Origin: Polynucleobacter sinensis
GTDB taxonomy: Bacteria > Pseudomonadota > Gammaproteobacteria > Burkholderiales > Burkholderiaceae
Reading direction: 5' to 3'
DNA length: 64,000 nt
Assembly (NCBI RefSeq): GCF_001595985.1
Contig: NZ_LOJJ01000018.1
Coordinates: forward strand, 186,001 to 250,000
Below, in pieces: positions 1-8,467 of this stretch. Below the pieces are notes generated by a model. The model saw only the letters and a list, made by a program, of their open reading frames with translations. It did no database searches and had not been told where the DNA came from. The position numbers were made by a program, and so were the translations under genes. The stretch's first letter is position 1; every line of letters begins with the position of its first letter.

Positions 1-2
1 CG

Positions 3-134
3 CAACTATTTGCGATGAACTTTGTGATTGATGATGTTTTGGATGGAGGCGTCAACCTCTCCCTGAACTTGGATGCCCATGGCAAGAGTTTGTCGTACTG
101 GTTGCTTGCCATGGATATTGAAGTTAATTCATAA
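3..134 (+). CDS. C-terminal fragment of unknown protein (partial)
   Basis: An open frame enters from the left edge and ends in TAA, giving the last 43 residues of a protein that starts outside the window. The tail has alternating polar and hydrophobic residues (VNLSLNLDAHGKSLSYW) and ends MDIEVNS. I do not recognise the family and see no motif. It faces the convergent Bug gene across 8 bases. Being a gene end is supported only by the uninterrupted frame and tight spacing, so confidence is moderate. Confidence 0.5.
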   Translation, partial: QLFAMNFVIDDVLDGGVNLSLNLDAHGKSLSYWLLAMDIEVNS

Positions 135-142
135 AGCGTTAC

Positions 143-1126
143 TTATTCTGGTTCCATCCCCGCTTCTTTAATCGCCTTTGCCCATTTTGCGGTTTCTAGT
201 TTAATTTTCTTGTCTAGCATCTCGGGAGTGCCTGGTTGGCTTTCAAAGCCCATTGCAGAAAACCGCTCAACTAAATCTTTTGATTTCGCCGCTTCATTAA
301 TTGCTTTGTTTAACTTGGTGACAACATCTTTAGGAAGTCCGGCAGGTCCAAATGCCGCAAAGAACGCAATCAACTCATAATTCTTAATACCTAGAGCCTC
401 GTTGACTGTAGGTAGCTCTGGAATTGCTGGAGAGCGCTTGAGAGAGGTTACTGCCAGACCACGAATTTTGCCGGCCTGAACTTGTGGCAGGGTTACTGCA
501 AAGTCAGCGGTAAACATATTGACTTGACCGCCAATCAAATCAGTCATCGCATTTGGACCGCTCTTATAGGAGACTCCGGTCATCTTAATTCCAGCAACGC
601 TTGCCAACATTTCTGAAGATACGCGCTGCGAGGTGCTGGCGTAAGCAAATGTAATTTTCCCCGGATCTGCTTTAGCTAAAGAAACAAATCCATTGAGTGA
701 TTTTGCTGGCACTTCATTATTAATAGCCACGATCAGCGGCACTGAGCCGAAATAACCAATAGGAGTAAATGCGGTATCTTGGTTGTATGGCAAATTCTTT
801 ACCAAGCTTTTTAATGCAGCATTTGTGCTATTGGTTCCAAAGAGTAGGGTATAGCCATCTGCAGGTGCTTTGGCGACCACTTCAGCTCCTATCATGCCAT
901 TTGCTCCAGGACGGTTTTCAATGACAACCGGTTGACCCAAGGTCTCAGTCATTTTGGCTGCAAACGCACGACCAATTTGATCTGTCGCACTTCCCGGAGC
1001 GAAGGGGACAATCGCTTTGATGGGCTTGTTGGGGTATGTCTGAGCAAATGCTGACAAGTTGGCGCAGGCCAGTAGTGCTATGAGGGCGAATTTAAGTAAG
1101 TTACTTTGAGGTTGTATTTGCTTCAT
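143..1126 (-). CDS. Bug/TctC-family periplasmic solute-binding protein
   Basis: 327 residues, normal for the Bug (tripartite tricarboxylate transporter receptor) family. A Sec signal peptide (MKQIQPQSNLLKFALIALLA, cleavage near AFA-QTYP) is followed by the family start YPNKPIKAIVPFAPGSATDQ and the conserved VIENRPGANGMIG and APADGYTLL blocks. These proteins capture carboxylates in the periplasm. No TctA/TctB genes are adjacent, so it is an orphan receptor; its ligand cannot be read from sequence. Start ATG has GGAGAG about 8 bases upstream on the minus strand. Confidence 0.93.
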   Translation of the reverse strand: MKQIQPQSNLLKFALIALLACANLSAFAQTYPNKPIKAIVPFAPGSATDQIGRAFAAKMTETLGQPVVIENRPGANGMIGAEVVAKAPADGYTLLFGTNSTNAALKSLVKNLPYNQDTAFTPIGYFGSVPLIVAINNEVPAKSLNGFVSLAKADPGKITFAYASTSQRVSSEMLASVAGIKMTGVSYKSGPNAMTDLIGGQVNMFTADFAVTLPQVQAGKIRGLAVTSLKRSPAIPELPTVNEALGIKNYELIAFFAAFGPAGLPKDVVTKLNKAINEAAKSKDLVERFSAMGFESQPGTPEMLDKKIKLETAKWAKAIKEAGMEPE

Positions 1127-1209
1127 GGGTAGGGCTCTCCGTGATGTTTTTCCTAGTGTATCGTGTTTATTGGGCGGGTAGAATGGGGTATTGAATTTAG
1201 TAAGATCCT

Positions 1210-2454
1210 ATGCGATTTAAATCTACCGGCTATACACCCCTGATGCTCATGGCGCAAACTTGCGCCCTGCTTGGATTTGCATGTTACGCCGTGGTGCTTA
1301 CTGCACTGCAAGATGAGTGGCAACTGAGCAATTTGCAATCTGGCTTAATAGCTAGCGCTTTTTTCTTTGGTTATATGTTGATGGTTCCTTTAGCCACTGC
1401 ATTGACTGATCGCGTTGATGCAAAAAAAGTCTACATCTTTGGCGGTCTATCAGCTACATTTGGCTTATTGGGTATGGGTCTCTTGGCACATAACTTCTGG
1501 ACAGCTTTGATATTTATGGCTTTGAATGGAGCAGGATTAGCCGGTACTTATATGCCGGGCCTAAAGATTCTTTCCGATCGAATTCAATCCGGTGAATTGA
1601 CTCGGCACATTGCTTTTTACACTGCTTTTTTTGGAATTGGTACTGGATTTTCATATCTATGTTCTGGGTGGATACTCAGCGAGCTAGGGTGGCGATATGT
1701 TTTTGGTTTGATCGCAATGGGCCCTTTTACCGCCTCACTCATCGTCCTATTCTTCATTCCCAAACTAGACCATGAAAAATGGCATGGCCCCATTCAAATT
1801 CGCTTACGCGATATCTTCCCTTTGGATAAATGGCGACTAGTCCTGCAAGATAAGACCGCCTCTGGATTTATTTTTGGCTATACAGTTCATTCCATCGAGT
1901 TATTTGCATCACGTAGTTGGATTGTGGCGTTTTTTGGTTTTTGTGCAATTGTTTCTGGCGAACCTTTTTTATTAACTGCAACCACTCTAGCGGGCGTCAT
2001 TAATTTCTTTGGTGTTCCATCATCTATCTTAGGTAATGAAATTGCCTTAAGAGTTGGTAGGCAGAAGTGGATTTGTTTTGTCATGATTGCTAGCGCAATC
2101 TTTGGGGTTGCGCTAGCCATGTCAACGGGTCAATCTTGGTGGCTTGTAGTCACATTGGCTATTGGGCATACCTTATTCATCATGGCTGATTCAGCTACCC
2201 TCACTGCAGGTTTGGTGATTAGCGCTCAGGAAAATATCAAGGGTGCGGCAATGGGCTTGCACTCATTAATGGGGTTTGGAGGCGGCCTATTGGGCCCCGC
2301 TATTTTTGGATTTGTTTTAGATCTTACGGGTTCACGCGCCACTCAAATCTCTTGGGTCTGGGCTTACGCAGCTGTCGTAATTTGGGGTGTGGTATTTGTG
2401 TTTTATGAGCGCCGCAACGGCTGGGTGAATAAGACGCTTAAAAGAAATCCTTAA
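1210..2454 (+). CDS. MFS transporter
   Basis: 414 residues with about twelve hydrophobic segments and the MFS loop after helix 2 (VPLATALTDRVDAKKVYIFGG), where DRVDAKK is the usual D-R-x-x-x-[RK] signature. The second half includes the internal-repeat loop GNEIALRVGRQKW. Likely a proton-driven inner-membrane exporter or permease; substrate unknown. It ends 6 bases before ccoI, so it may be co-transcribed with it, but MFS genes are not a standard part of cbb3 clusters. Confidence 0.88.
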   Translation: MRFKSTGYTPLMLMAQTCALLGFACYAVVLTALQDEWQLSNLQSGLIASAFFFGYMLMVPLATALTDRVDAKKVYIFGGLSATFGLLGMGLLAHNFWTALIFMALNGAGLAGTYMPGLKILSDRIQSGELTRHIAFYTAFFGIGTGFSYLCSGWILSELGWRYVFGLIAMGPFTASLIVLFFIPKLDHEKWHGPIQIRLRDIFPLDKWRLVLQDKTASGFIFGYTVHSIELFASRSWIVAFFGFCAIVSGEPFLLTATTLAGVINFFGVPSSILGNEIALRVGRQKWICFVMIASAIFGVALAMSTGQSWWLVVTLAIGHTLFIMADSATLTAGLVISAQENIKGAAMGLHSLMGFGGGLLGPAIFGFVLDLTGSRATQISWVWAYAAVVIWGVVFVFYERRNGWVNKTLKRNP

Positions 2455-2460
2455 GTATTC

Positions 2461-4899
2461 ATGACTATATCTTCAATGAATAATAGTTGCTATCACTGCG
2501 GTAGTTTTATTCTGCCAGGCGATTCTTTTGAAGCGGAGTTAGGTGGCGAGCCTAGAAAATTTTGTTGCGCAGGTTGCTTGGCAATTGCGCAAACGATTCA
2601 CGGTGAAGGTCTAGAGGTTTTTTATGCGCGTCGCGCTCAGTCTAGTGACAAGCCAGCTGACTATCTTCTAGCTAACGAGATCCCCAAAAGTCTACAGCCA
2701 TATGATGATCCGTCATTGCGCAGTAGATATACCCGCCCCAGTGGAGAGGAGGGCGATTTACAAACTACCTTGCGTCTTGAAAAAATTCGATGTGCTGCTT
2801 GTGTGTGGTTGTGTGAGCAGCACTTAAGAAGAATCCCGGGCGTTAAAGACGTTCAGATTAATTACGTTAGCCAAAAACTCACCGCAAAATATTCTCCGGA
2901 AAACACGAGCTTAGCGCGTTTACTCTTCGAGGTAGAGAGGATCGGATATGAGGCTTGGCCTTTTGAACCATCGCTTTCCCTAGAGAGATCAAAGAAAGAG
3001 CGTCGTCAGTTGCTTACTAGGCTTGGCGTTGCCATGCTGGGGATGATGCAGGTGATGATGTATGCGTGGCCATCCTATGTTGGCGATAGCGATATTACAG
3101 CGGAGTATGACTTGCTTTTGGGTTGGACTAGCTGGGCCCTAACAGTTCCGGTAATGGTCTATTCGGCGGGACCAATCTTTCAAGCTGCATGGCGCAGCGT
3201 GATTTCTTTTCGCAAGTCACATATGTTGGGGATGGATGTTCCGATTGCGCTGGCTTTAGCTCTTGCCTTTTTTGCTGGGACAATTAATCTGGTAACTGGG
3301 TCAGGACATGGTTACTTTGACTCCATCACTATGTTTGTCGCATTTATTTTGGCTGCGCGCTATATCGAATTATTAGCGAGGCAAGATGCGCAAGGTGGTG
3401 CTGAAGCATTAGCAAAGCAATTGCCCGCAACATGCGAGCGCTTGCCGCACTACCCATCATCCCAAGAGTTAGAGATTGTCCCCGTTGTCAATTGCAATCC
3501 CGGTGACATTTTGCGTGTATCACCAGGCGAAATTGTTCCTGCAGATGGTGAATTGATTGAGGTTGAAAGTGCGTTAGATGAGTCTTTACTGACGGGCGAA
3601 TCAAAGCCGGTAGATAAAAAAATAGGTGATCGACTCTATGCGGGTACGCATAATATCTTGAATCCATTACTAATGAGGATTGATGCGGTTGGCCAGTCTA
3701 CCCGTATCGCTGGTATTGCATCTTTATTGGACCGTGCGTTACAAGCAAAGCCTTTGATGGTGAGTCTTGCTGAAAAGTGGGCTGGATACTTTGTAGGCTT
3801 TTTATTGTTAAGCGCATTTATTTCTTCAGGAATTTGGCTGTATGTTGACTCTAGTAAAGCTTGGACAGTTTTGGTGTCTATTTTGGTGGCTAGTTGTCCT
3901 TGTGCCTTATCGCTCGCCGTTCCAACTGCAATGGCCGCAGCGCAAGGTGCGGTAACTAAATTGGGTTTATTGATTGTGCGTGGCCATGTATTAGAGGGTT
4001 TGGTAAAGGCAACAGATTTAGTCTTGGATAAAACAGGCACGCTCACTATGGGTCAGCCAGAGCTTCAGGATGTTGTGGTTGCGCGCCCAGAATTTTCTCG
4101 TGAAAAGGTGTTGACTCTCGCGGCTTCGATGGAGTCTGGTCAAAAGCATCCCCTTGCACTATCTTTATTACGCGCCGCGCAGGCTGATAATCTGTCGCTC
4201 ATTGGATTACAAAATCCTACTGTCAATATTTTGGGTAAGGGTTTGAGCTCCGGTGTCTATCGCTTGGGAAGTGCCTCTTGGGTAGGTGCCAAGCAAAATA
4301 TCCATGAGGGTCAATATGGCCAAGTTCATTTGGCTGACGACAAAGGCTTAATAGCGAGTTTCATTTTCCTAGATACTCCAAGAGATGGTCTAAAGGATTT
4401 ATTGGCAGCCGCATACTCCAGAAAGATCACTGTTCATTTGGTATCGGGTGATGATCCGGTTACGGTTTCGTGGTGGGCAAGTAGGGTGGGGATTGGCAGT
4501 TACAAAGGGGGCTGCTCCCCCGAAGAAAAGTACGACTATATTGAGCGCCTTCAAAAAGAGGGTCGATTTGTGTGGGCGATTGGTGATGGTATCAACGACG
4601 CCCCTTTGCTTGCTCGGGCTGATGTTTCTATTGCTGTTGGTGCTGGAGCTCCTCTGGCAACCGCTGGCGCTGATGCGATTTTGACGGCCAGCTCACTGGC
4701 GCCACTGGCTAAAACATTGCTATTGGCAGATAAAACTCAGCTCATCATTAAGGAAAACCTGATTTGGGCGCTTATTTATAACCTCTTAGCAATTCCGGCG
4801 GCCATGATGGGTTGGATGAACCCTTGGTTAGCTGGCATTGGGATGTCTCTTTCTTCGCTGGCTGTCACATTAAATGCCTGGCGCCTGAGAAAGGCCTAG
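2461..4899 (+). CDS. ccoI: Copper-translocating P1B-type ATPase, CcoI/FixI
   Basis: 812 residues. The N-terminus has a zinc-finger-like cluster (CYHCG near residue 10, CCAGC near 35), then a heavy-metal-associated domain with CAACVWLC. The catalytic core shows TGES, the transmembrane metal site CPC (in SCPCALSLAVP, about residue 479), the phosphorylation motif DKTGTLT (Asp about 523) and GDGINDAP (about 708). CcoI supplies copper from cytoplasm to the envelope for the CuB centre of cbb3 oxidase. It is followed 9 bases later by ccoS and then ccoNOQP, which separates it from a general copper-resistance ATPase. Confidence 0.95.
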   Translation: MTISSMNNSCYHCGSFILPGDSFEAELGGEPRKFCCAGCLAIAQTIHGEGLEVFYARRAQSSDKPADYLLANEIPKSLQPYDDPSLRSRYTRPSGEEGDLQTTLRLEKIRCAACVWLCEQHLRRIPGVKDVQINYVSQKLTAKYSPENTSLARLLFEVERIGYEAWPFEPSLSLERSKKERRQLLTRLGVAMLGMMQVMMYAWPSYVGDSDITAEYDLLLGWTSWALTVPVMVYSAGPIFQAAWRSVISFRKSHMLGMDVPIALALALAFFAGTINLVTGSGHGYFDSITMFVAFILAARYIELLARQDAQGGAEALAKQLPATCERLPHYPSSQELEIVPVVNCNPGDILRVSPGEIVPADGELIEVESALDESLLTGESKPVDKKIGDRLYAGTHNILNPLLMRIDAVGQSTRIAGIASLLDRALQAKPLMVSLAEKWAGYFVGFLLLSAFISSGIWLYVDSSKAWTVLVSILVASCPCALSLAVPTAMAAAQGAVTKLGLLIVRGHVLEGLVKATDLVLDKTGTLTMGQPELQDVVVARPEFSREKVLTLAASMESGQKHPLALSLLRAAQADNLSLIGLQNPTVNILGKGLSSGVYRLGSASWVGAKQNIHEGQYGQVHLADDKGLIASFIFLDTPRDGLKDLLAAAYSRKITVHLVSGDDPVTVSWWASRVGIGSYKGGCSPEEKYDYIERLQKEGRFVWAIGDGINDAPLLARADVSIAVGAGAPLATAGADAILTASSLAPLAKTLLLADKTQLIIKENLIWALIYNLLAIPAAMMGWMNPWLAGIGMSLSSLAVTLNAWRLRKA

Positions 4900-4908
4900 A
4901 CTAGAGCT

Positions 4909-5088
4909 ATGGAGAGCTTATTTCTTTTAATCCCTTTATCACTGATTTTGGTAGGCCTTTTGGCCTGGATTTTGTACTGGTCGGTCAAGAGTGGTCAATT
5001 TGACGATTTGAATGGTCCAGGGGAGGCAATTTTGATGGATGATGACACTCCAAAACCTCAAAAAGTTAGTGACTACTCTCAAAAATAG
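4909..5088 (+). CDS. ccoS: cbb3 oxidase maturation protein CcoS
   Basis: 59 residues: one N-terminal membrane helix (LFLLIPLSLILVGLLAWILYW) followed by the family-typical SGQFDDLNGPGEAILMDDD, which gives a firm family assignment despite the size. CcoS is needed for cofactor assembly in cbb3 oxidase. It starts 9 bases after the ccoI stop, as in other cco clusters, and ends just before an AT-rich hairpin and the FNR-type promoter of ccoN. Confidence 0.93.
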   Translation: MESLFLLIPLSLILVGLLAWILYWSVKSGQFDDLNGPGEAILMDDDTPKPQKVSDYSQK

Positions 5089-5089
5089 T

Positions 5090-5108
5090 CATATTTTTCA
5101 TAAATATG
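5090..5108. repeat. AT-rich inverted repeat after ccoS
   Basis: CATATTT and AAATATG form perfect 7-base arms around the loop TTCAT, starting 2 bases after the ccoS stop. It could be a weak terminator or stability hairpin for ccoIS (there is no long T run after it), or a DNA-binding site upstream of the FNR box. Function unproven. Confidence 0.4.
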
Positions 5109-5162
5109 GAAGTGTCTAGATCTTTAATAGGGCTTTAAAGATTGCAAATGTCCACATCCTTT

Positions 5163-5211
5163 TTGATGTAGATCAAAACGCCCGAAGTACCTTACTTTGA
5201 TAATGGTTCGA
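5163..5211 (+). promoter_or_regulatory. FNR-dependent class II promoter of ccoN
   Basis: A perfect FNR box TTGAT-GTAG-ATCAA occupies 5163-5176 (centre 5169.5). GATAAT at 5199-5204 is a good sigma70 -10 element. If it spans -12 to -7, transcription starts at 5211 and the box is centred at -41.5, the exact class II position. No good -35 element is present, as expected for an activator-dependent promoter. The predicted leader is 46 bases long. The likely regulator is the Fnr-type gene at 10429-11178. Confidence 0.85.
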
Positions 5212-5256
5212 GTCTATTTGGATTATGTCGCTGTTTGGTCACTAAAAGGAGAAACC

Positions 5257-6699
5257 ATGGGAATTACCGTGGGGAACAATCAAGATACCTTCAACTATAA
5301 GGTCGTCAGCCAATTTGCCATTGTTACGGTACTTTGGGGGATTGTGGGCATGCTCGTGGGGGTTATCCTCGCTGCGCAGCTCATATGGCCTGAAATTACT
5401 TTTAATATTCCTTGGCTCAGCTACGGTCGCTTGCGTCCTTTGCATACCAATGCGGTGATTTTTGCTTTTGGCGGTTCTGCCTTATTTGCGACCTCTTATT
5501 ACATCGTGCAGCGCACCTGTCAGGTCCGACTCTTTTGCGACAAGTTGGCAGCGTTTACTTTTTGGGGTTGGCAGGCAGTCATCGTTTTAGCTGCAGTCAC
5601 TTTGCCATTAGGCATCACTACTTCTAAAGAGTATGCAGAATTAGAGTGGCCAATTGATATTTTAATTACAGTAGTTTGGGTTGCTTACGCAGTGGTATTT
5701 TTTGGCACCGTGATCAAACGTAAGACTAAACATATCTACGTTTCTAACTGGTTTTTTGGTGCCTATATTTTGACGATTGCGATTTTGCATATTGTTAACA
5801 ATATTGAGATGCCAGCAAGCCTCTTCAAGTCTTACTCTGCTTATGCGGGTACGCAAGATGCGATGATTCAGTGGTGGTATGGCCATAACGCAGTGGGCTT
5901 CTTCTTGACCACCAGTTTCTTGGGCATGATGTACTACTTCATTCCTAAGCAAGCTGAGCGCCCAATCTATTCATATCGTTTATCGATCGTCCACTTCTGG
6001 GCATTGAACTTTACGTATATGTGGGCTGGTCCTCACCACCTACAACACACAGCGTTGCCAGATTGGACTCAGTCTTTAGGAATGGTGTTCTCTTTGATTT
6101 TGCTAGCTCCATCATGGGGTGGCATGATCAACGGCATCATGACGTTGTCTGGCGCGTGGCATAAATTGCGTCGTGATCCAATCTTGAAGTTCTTGGTTGT
6201 CGCATTGTCCTTCTACGGTATGTCAACTTTCGAAGGCTCAATGATGTCAATTAAAACTGTGAATAGCTTGTCGCATTACACAGACTGGACTATTGGGCAC
6301 GTGCATTCAGGTGCGTTGGGTTGGGTTGCCATGATTACGATTGGCTCCTTGTACTACCTGATTCCACGTTTAGTGGGTCAGCGTGATATGTACAGCACAA
6401 AGTTAATTGAATTGCATTTCTGGATCGCCACTATTGGCGTGGTGATTTACATCGCCGCTATGTGGATTGCCGGAGTAATGCAGGGCTTGATGTGGAGAGC
6501 CTTCGAACCAGATGGCACATTGACTTATAGCTTCGTCGAGTCTGTCAAAGCAACCTACCCATTTTATGTAATTCGTTTGTTAGGCGGTCTGTGCTACTTG
6601 AGTGGTATGTTCGTGATGGCTTACAACGTATACAAGACAGTGATTGGTAAAAAATTCATTGACGCTGCAATTCCACAAACGTCAGTAGCTGCTCATTAA
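5257..6699 (+). CDS. ccoN: cbb3-type cytochrome c oxidase subunit I (CcoN)
   Basis: 480 residues with about twelve membrane helices. It is the catalytic subunit carrying low-spin haem b and the haem b3/CuB site. Visible ligand regions are [34 protein letters not shown] and [12 protein letters not shown] chose ATG 5257 because AAAGGAGA lies just upstream. In-frame TTG 5197 and ATG 5203 overlap the -10 element and precede the predicted transcription start. It is the first gene of ccoNOQP, with ccoO 10 bases downstream. Confidence 0.97.
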   Translation: MGITVGNNQDTFNYKVVSQFAIVTVLWGIVGMLVGVILAAQLIWPEITFNIPWLSYGRLRPLHTNAVIFAFGGSALFATSYYIVQRTCQVRLFCDKLAAFTFWGWQAVIVLAAVTLPLGITTSKEYAELEWPIDILITVVWVAYAVVFFGTVIKRKTKHIYVSNWFFGAYILTIAILHIVNNIEMPASLFKSYSAYAGTQDAMIQWWYGHNAVGFFLTTSFLGMMYYFIPKQAERPIYSYRLSIVHFWALNFTYMWAGPHHLQHTALPDWTQSLGMVFSLILLAPSWGGMINGIMTLSGAWHKLRRDPILKFLVVALSFYGMSTFEGSMMSIKTVNSLSHYTDWTIGHVHSGALGWVAMITIGSLYYLIPRLVGQRDMYSTKLIELHFWIATIGVVIYIAAMWIAGVMQGLMWRAFEPDGTLTYSFVESVKATYPFYVIRLLGGLCYLSGMFVMAYNVYKTVIGKKFIDAAIPQTSVAAH

Positions 6700-6709
6700 G
6701 GATAAGAAC

Positions 6710-7357
6710 ATGTCAGAACAACGTCGATTTTTTTCCCACGAAACGCTTGAGCGTAACGTTGGTTGGCTAATCATTGCAACCATCGCAGCTGTTGCGGTTG
6801 CTGGTTTGGTGCAGATCATTCCTTTATTTTTCCAACACTCCACTACAGAGCCTAGCCCTGGCGTGGAGCCATACTCGGCCTTACGTTTAGCTGGGCGCGA
6901 TATTTATCAGCGCGAAGGTTGCTTAGGTTGCCATTCTCAGCAGATTCGTACTTTGCGTTCTGAGGTTGAGCGCTATGGTCCTTACTCCCTAGCTGGTGAG
7001 TCAGTATTTGATCATCCATTCTTATGGGGTAGTAAGCGTACTGGTCCCGATTTAGCTCGCGTTGGCGGTCGTTACTCCGATGACTGGCATCGCATTCACT
7101 TGCGGAATCCTCGCGATGTCGTTCCCGAGTCCAATATGCCAGGCTACCCCTATCTACAAAAGCCAGCAGCGGCAGATACGATCGCTTCCCATATGACGGC
7201 AATGCGTCGCCTAGGTGTTCCTTATACCGATGAGCAAATTGCGAATGCGCCAAAAGAGCTCGAAGGTAAGACTGAAGAGGATGCGTTGATTGCGTATTTA
7301 CAAGGTTTGGGTGTGAATCGTCGCTACATTGTGGTTGATGAGGTTGTTGCTAAGTAA
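6710..7357 (+). CDS. ccoO: cbb3 oxidase subunit II, mono-haem cytochrome c (CcoO)
   Basis: 215 residues. An N-terminal membrane anchor ([21 protein letters not shown]) precedes a periplasmic domain with a single haem-binding CLGCH in the family block [18 protein letters not shown]. The likely axial methionine lies in [11 protein letters not shown]. It passes electrons to CcoN. The start is preceded by AAGGAT, and the gene lies between ccoN and ccoQ as is standard. Confidence 0.97.
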   Translation: MSEQRRFFSHETLERNVGWLIIATIAAVAVAGLVQIIPLFFQHSTTEPSPGVEPYSALRLAGRDIYQREGCLGCHSQQIRTLRSEVERYGPYSLAGESVFDHPFLWGSKRTGPDLARVGGRYSDDWHRIHLRNPRDVVPESNMPGYPYLQKPAAADTIASHMTAMRRLGVPYTDEQIANAPKELEGKTEEDALIAYLQGLGVNRRYIVVDEVVAK

Positions 7358-7376
7358 TTTTTAGCGGATAAATCTT

Positions 7377-7544
7377 ATGCAAAATATCGCGCCCTACCTC
7401 TCTGCCATCTCTTCTGTACTTGGCTTAGTTGTATTTTTAGGAATTGTTTGGTGGGCCTGGTCCTCAAAAAGACAGGCAGCCAATCAAGAGTCCGCCGAAC
7501 TTCCGTTCGATCTTCCCGATGAATTTAGTAAGGACAAATCATGA
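7377..7544 (+). CDS. ccoQ: cbb3 oxidase subunit CcoQ
   Basis: 55 residues: one membrane helix (VLGLVVFLGIVWWAWSS) followed by a charged tail containing LPFDLPDEF, characteristic of CcoQ/FixQ. The stop overlaps the ccoP start (ATGA), indicating translational coupling. CcoQ stabilises the oxidase complex in other bacteria. Identification rests mostly on position and topology. Confidence 0.93.
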   Translation: MQNIAPYLSAISSVLGLVVFLGIVWWAWSSKRQAANQESAELPFDLPDEFSKDKS

Positions 7545-8464
7545 GTGACTTTCTTGGTGCCGGTTGGAGTACCTATATCGCCTTAGTAACGCTGGTCGGT
7601 ATTATTTGGTGCGTATGGCTGTTGTTTTCCCAGTTAAAGGTAAAGGTAAAGCTTAAGCCTGATGGCGAAGTGGCTGATACAGGCCATGTATGGGATGGTG
7701 ATTTGCGCGAACTAAATAATCCATTGCCACGTTGGTGGATGTGGATGTTCTTGCTTTCTTGCATCTTTGGTCTGGTATATCTTGTTTTGTATCCGGGCCT
7801 TGGATCTTATCCTGGCGTCCTGGGCTACAGCACAGATGGCGCCCTCATGAGTTCCATGACGACCGCGAATGATGAATTAAAGCCTGTGTACGCAAAATAT
7901 ATCAAGATGGATATTGAGCAAGTGGCTGCAGATCCTAAGGCTCGTGAAATGGGTCAGCGTCTCTTCTTGAATTCCTGTGCACAGTGCCATGGCTCAGATG
8001 CTGGCGGCGCTAAAGGCTTCCCTAATCTGACTGATGGTGATTGGTTGTACGGCGGCTCACCTGAAAATATTAAGACCACCTTAATTAATGGCCGTGCAGG
8101 TGTCATGCCTCCATTTCCACAGCTAGATAGCAAGCAAATTGTGGATGTGGCCAACTATGTTCGTAGCCTCTCTGGCTTACCTGCAGACGATCTGAAAGCT
8201 GCGCGTGGTGCAGAGGTGTACAAAGCAAACTGCGTAGCTTGCCACGGTGCAGACGGTAAGGGTAATATTGCTTTAGGTGCCCCTAATTTGACTGATAAAA
8301 CTTGGTTGTACGGTGGCTCAGAGGCGACGATTGTAGAGACCATCACTAAAGGTCGTATGGCGATGATGCCCGCTCAAGATAAGGTGCTCAGTCCTGAGAA
8401 AATTCATCTCTTGACAGCCTATGTTTGGGGTTTATCCAATAATAAATCTACTCAAGCTAAATAA
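7541..8464 (+). CDS. ccoP: cbb3 oxidase subunit III, di-haem cytochrome c (CcoP)
   Basis: 307 residues. The N-terminal part has two helices (about 10-30 and 65-85) with the family block VWDGDLRELNNPLPRWWMW between them. Two cytochrome c domains follow, each with a haem motif (CAQCH and CVACH) and a similar downstream pattern (NLTDGDWLYGG and NLTDKTWLYGG), showing internal duplication. Likely axial Met residues are in GVMPPF and MMPAQ. It accepts electrons from soluble cytochromes or the bc1 complex. Confidence 0.97.
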   Translation: MSDFLGAGWSTYIALVTLVGIIWCVWLLFSQLKVKVKLKPDGEVADTGHVWDGDLRELNNPLPRWWMWMFLLSCIFGLVYLVLYPGLGSYPGVLGYSTDGALMSSMTTANDELKPVYAKYIKMDIEQVAADPKAREMGQRLFLNSCAQCHGSDAGGAKGFPNLTDGDWLYGGSPENIKTTLINGRAGVMPPFPQLDSKQIVDVANYVRSLSGLPADDLKAARGAEVYKANCVACHGADGKGNIALGAPNLTDKTWLYGGSEATIVETITKGRMAMMPAQDKVLSPEKIHLLTAYVWGLSNNKSTQAK

Positions 8465-8467
8465 TTA

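Noticed and set aside
3636..4046. Long antisense open frame inside ccoI
   Set aside because: It is the shadow of a conserved P-type ATPase core; no ribosome site or domain. Similar shadows in gyrA, lapB and the dehydratase gene were dropped for the same reason.
5197..5256. N-terminal extension of CcoN from TTG 5197 or ATG 5203
   Set aside because: It overlaps the -10 element, precedes the predicted transcript start, and lacks the ribosome site that stands before 5257.
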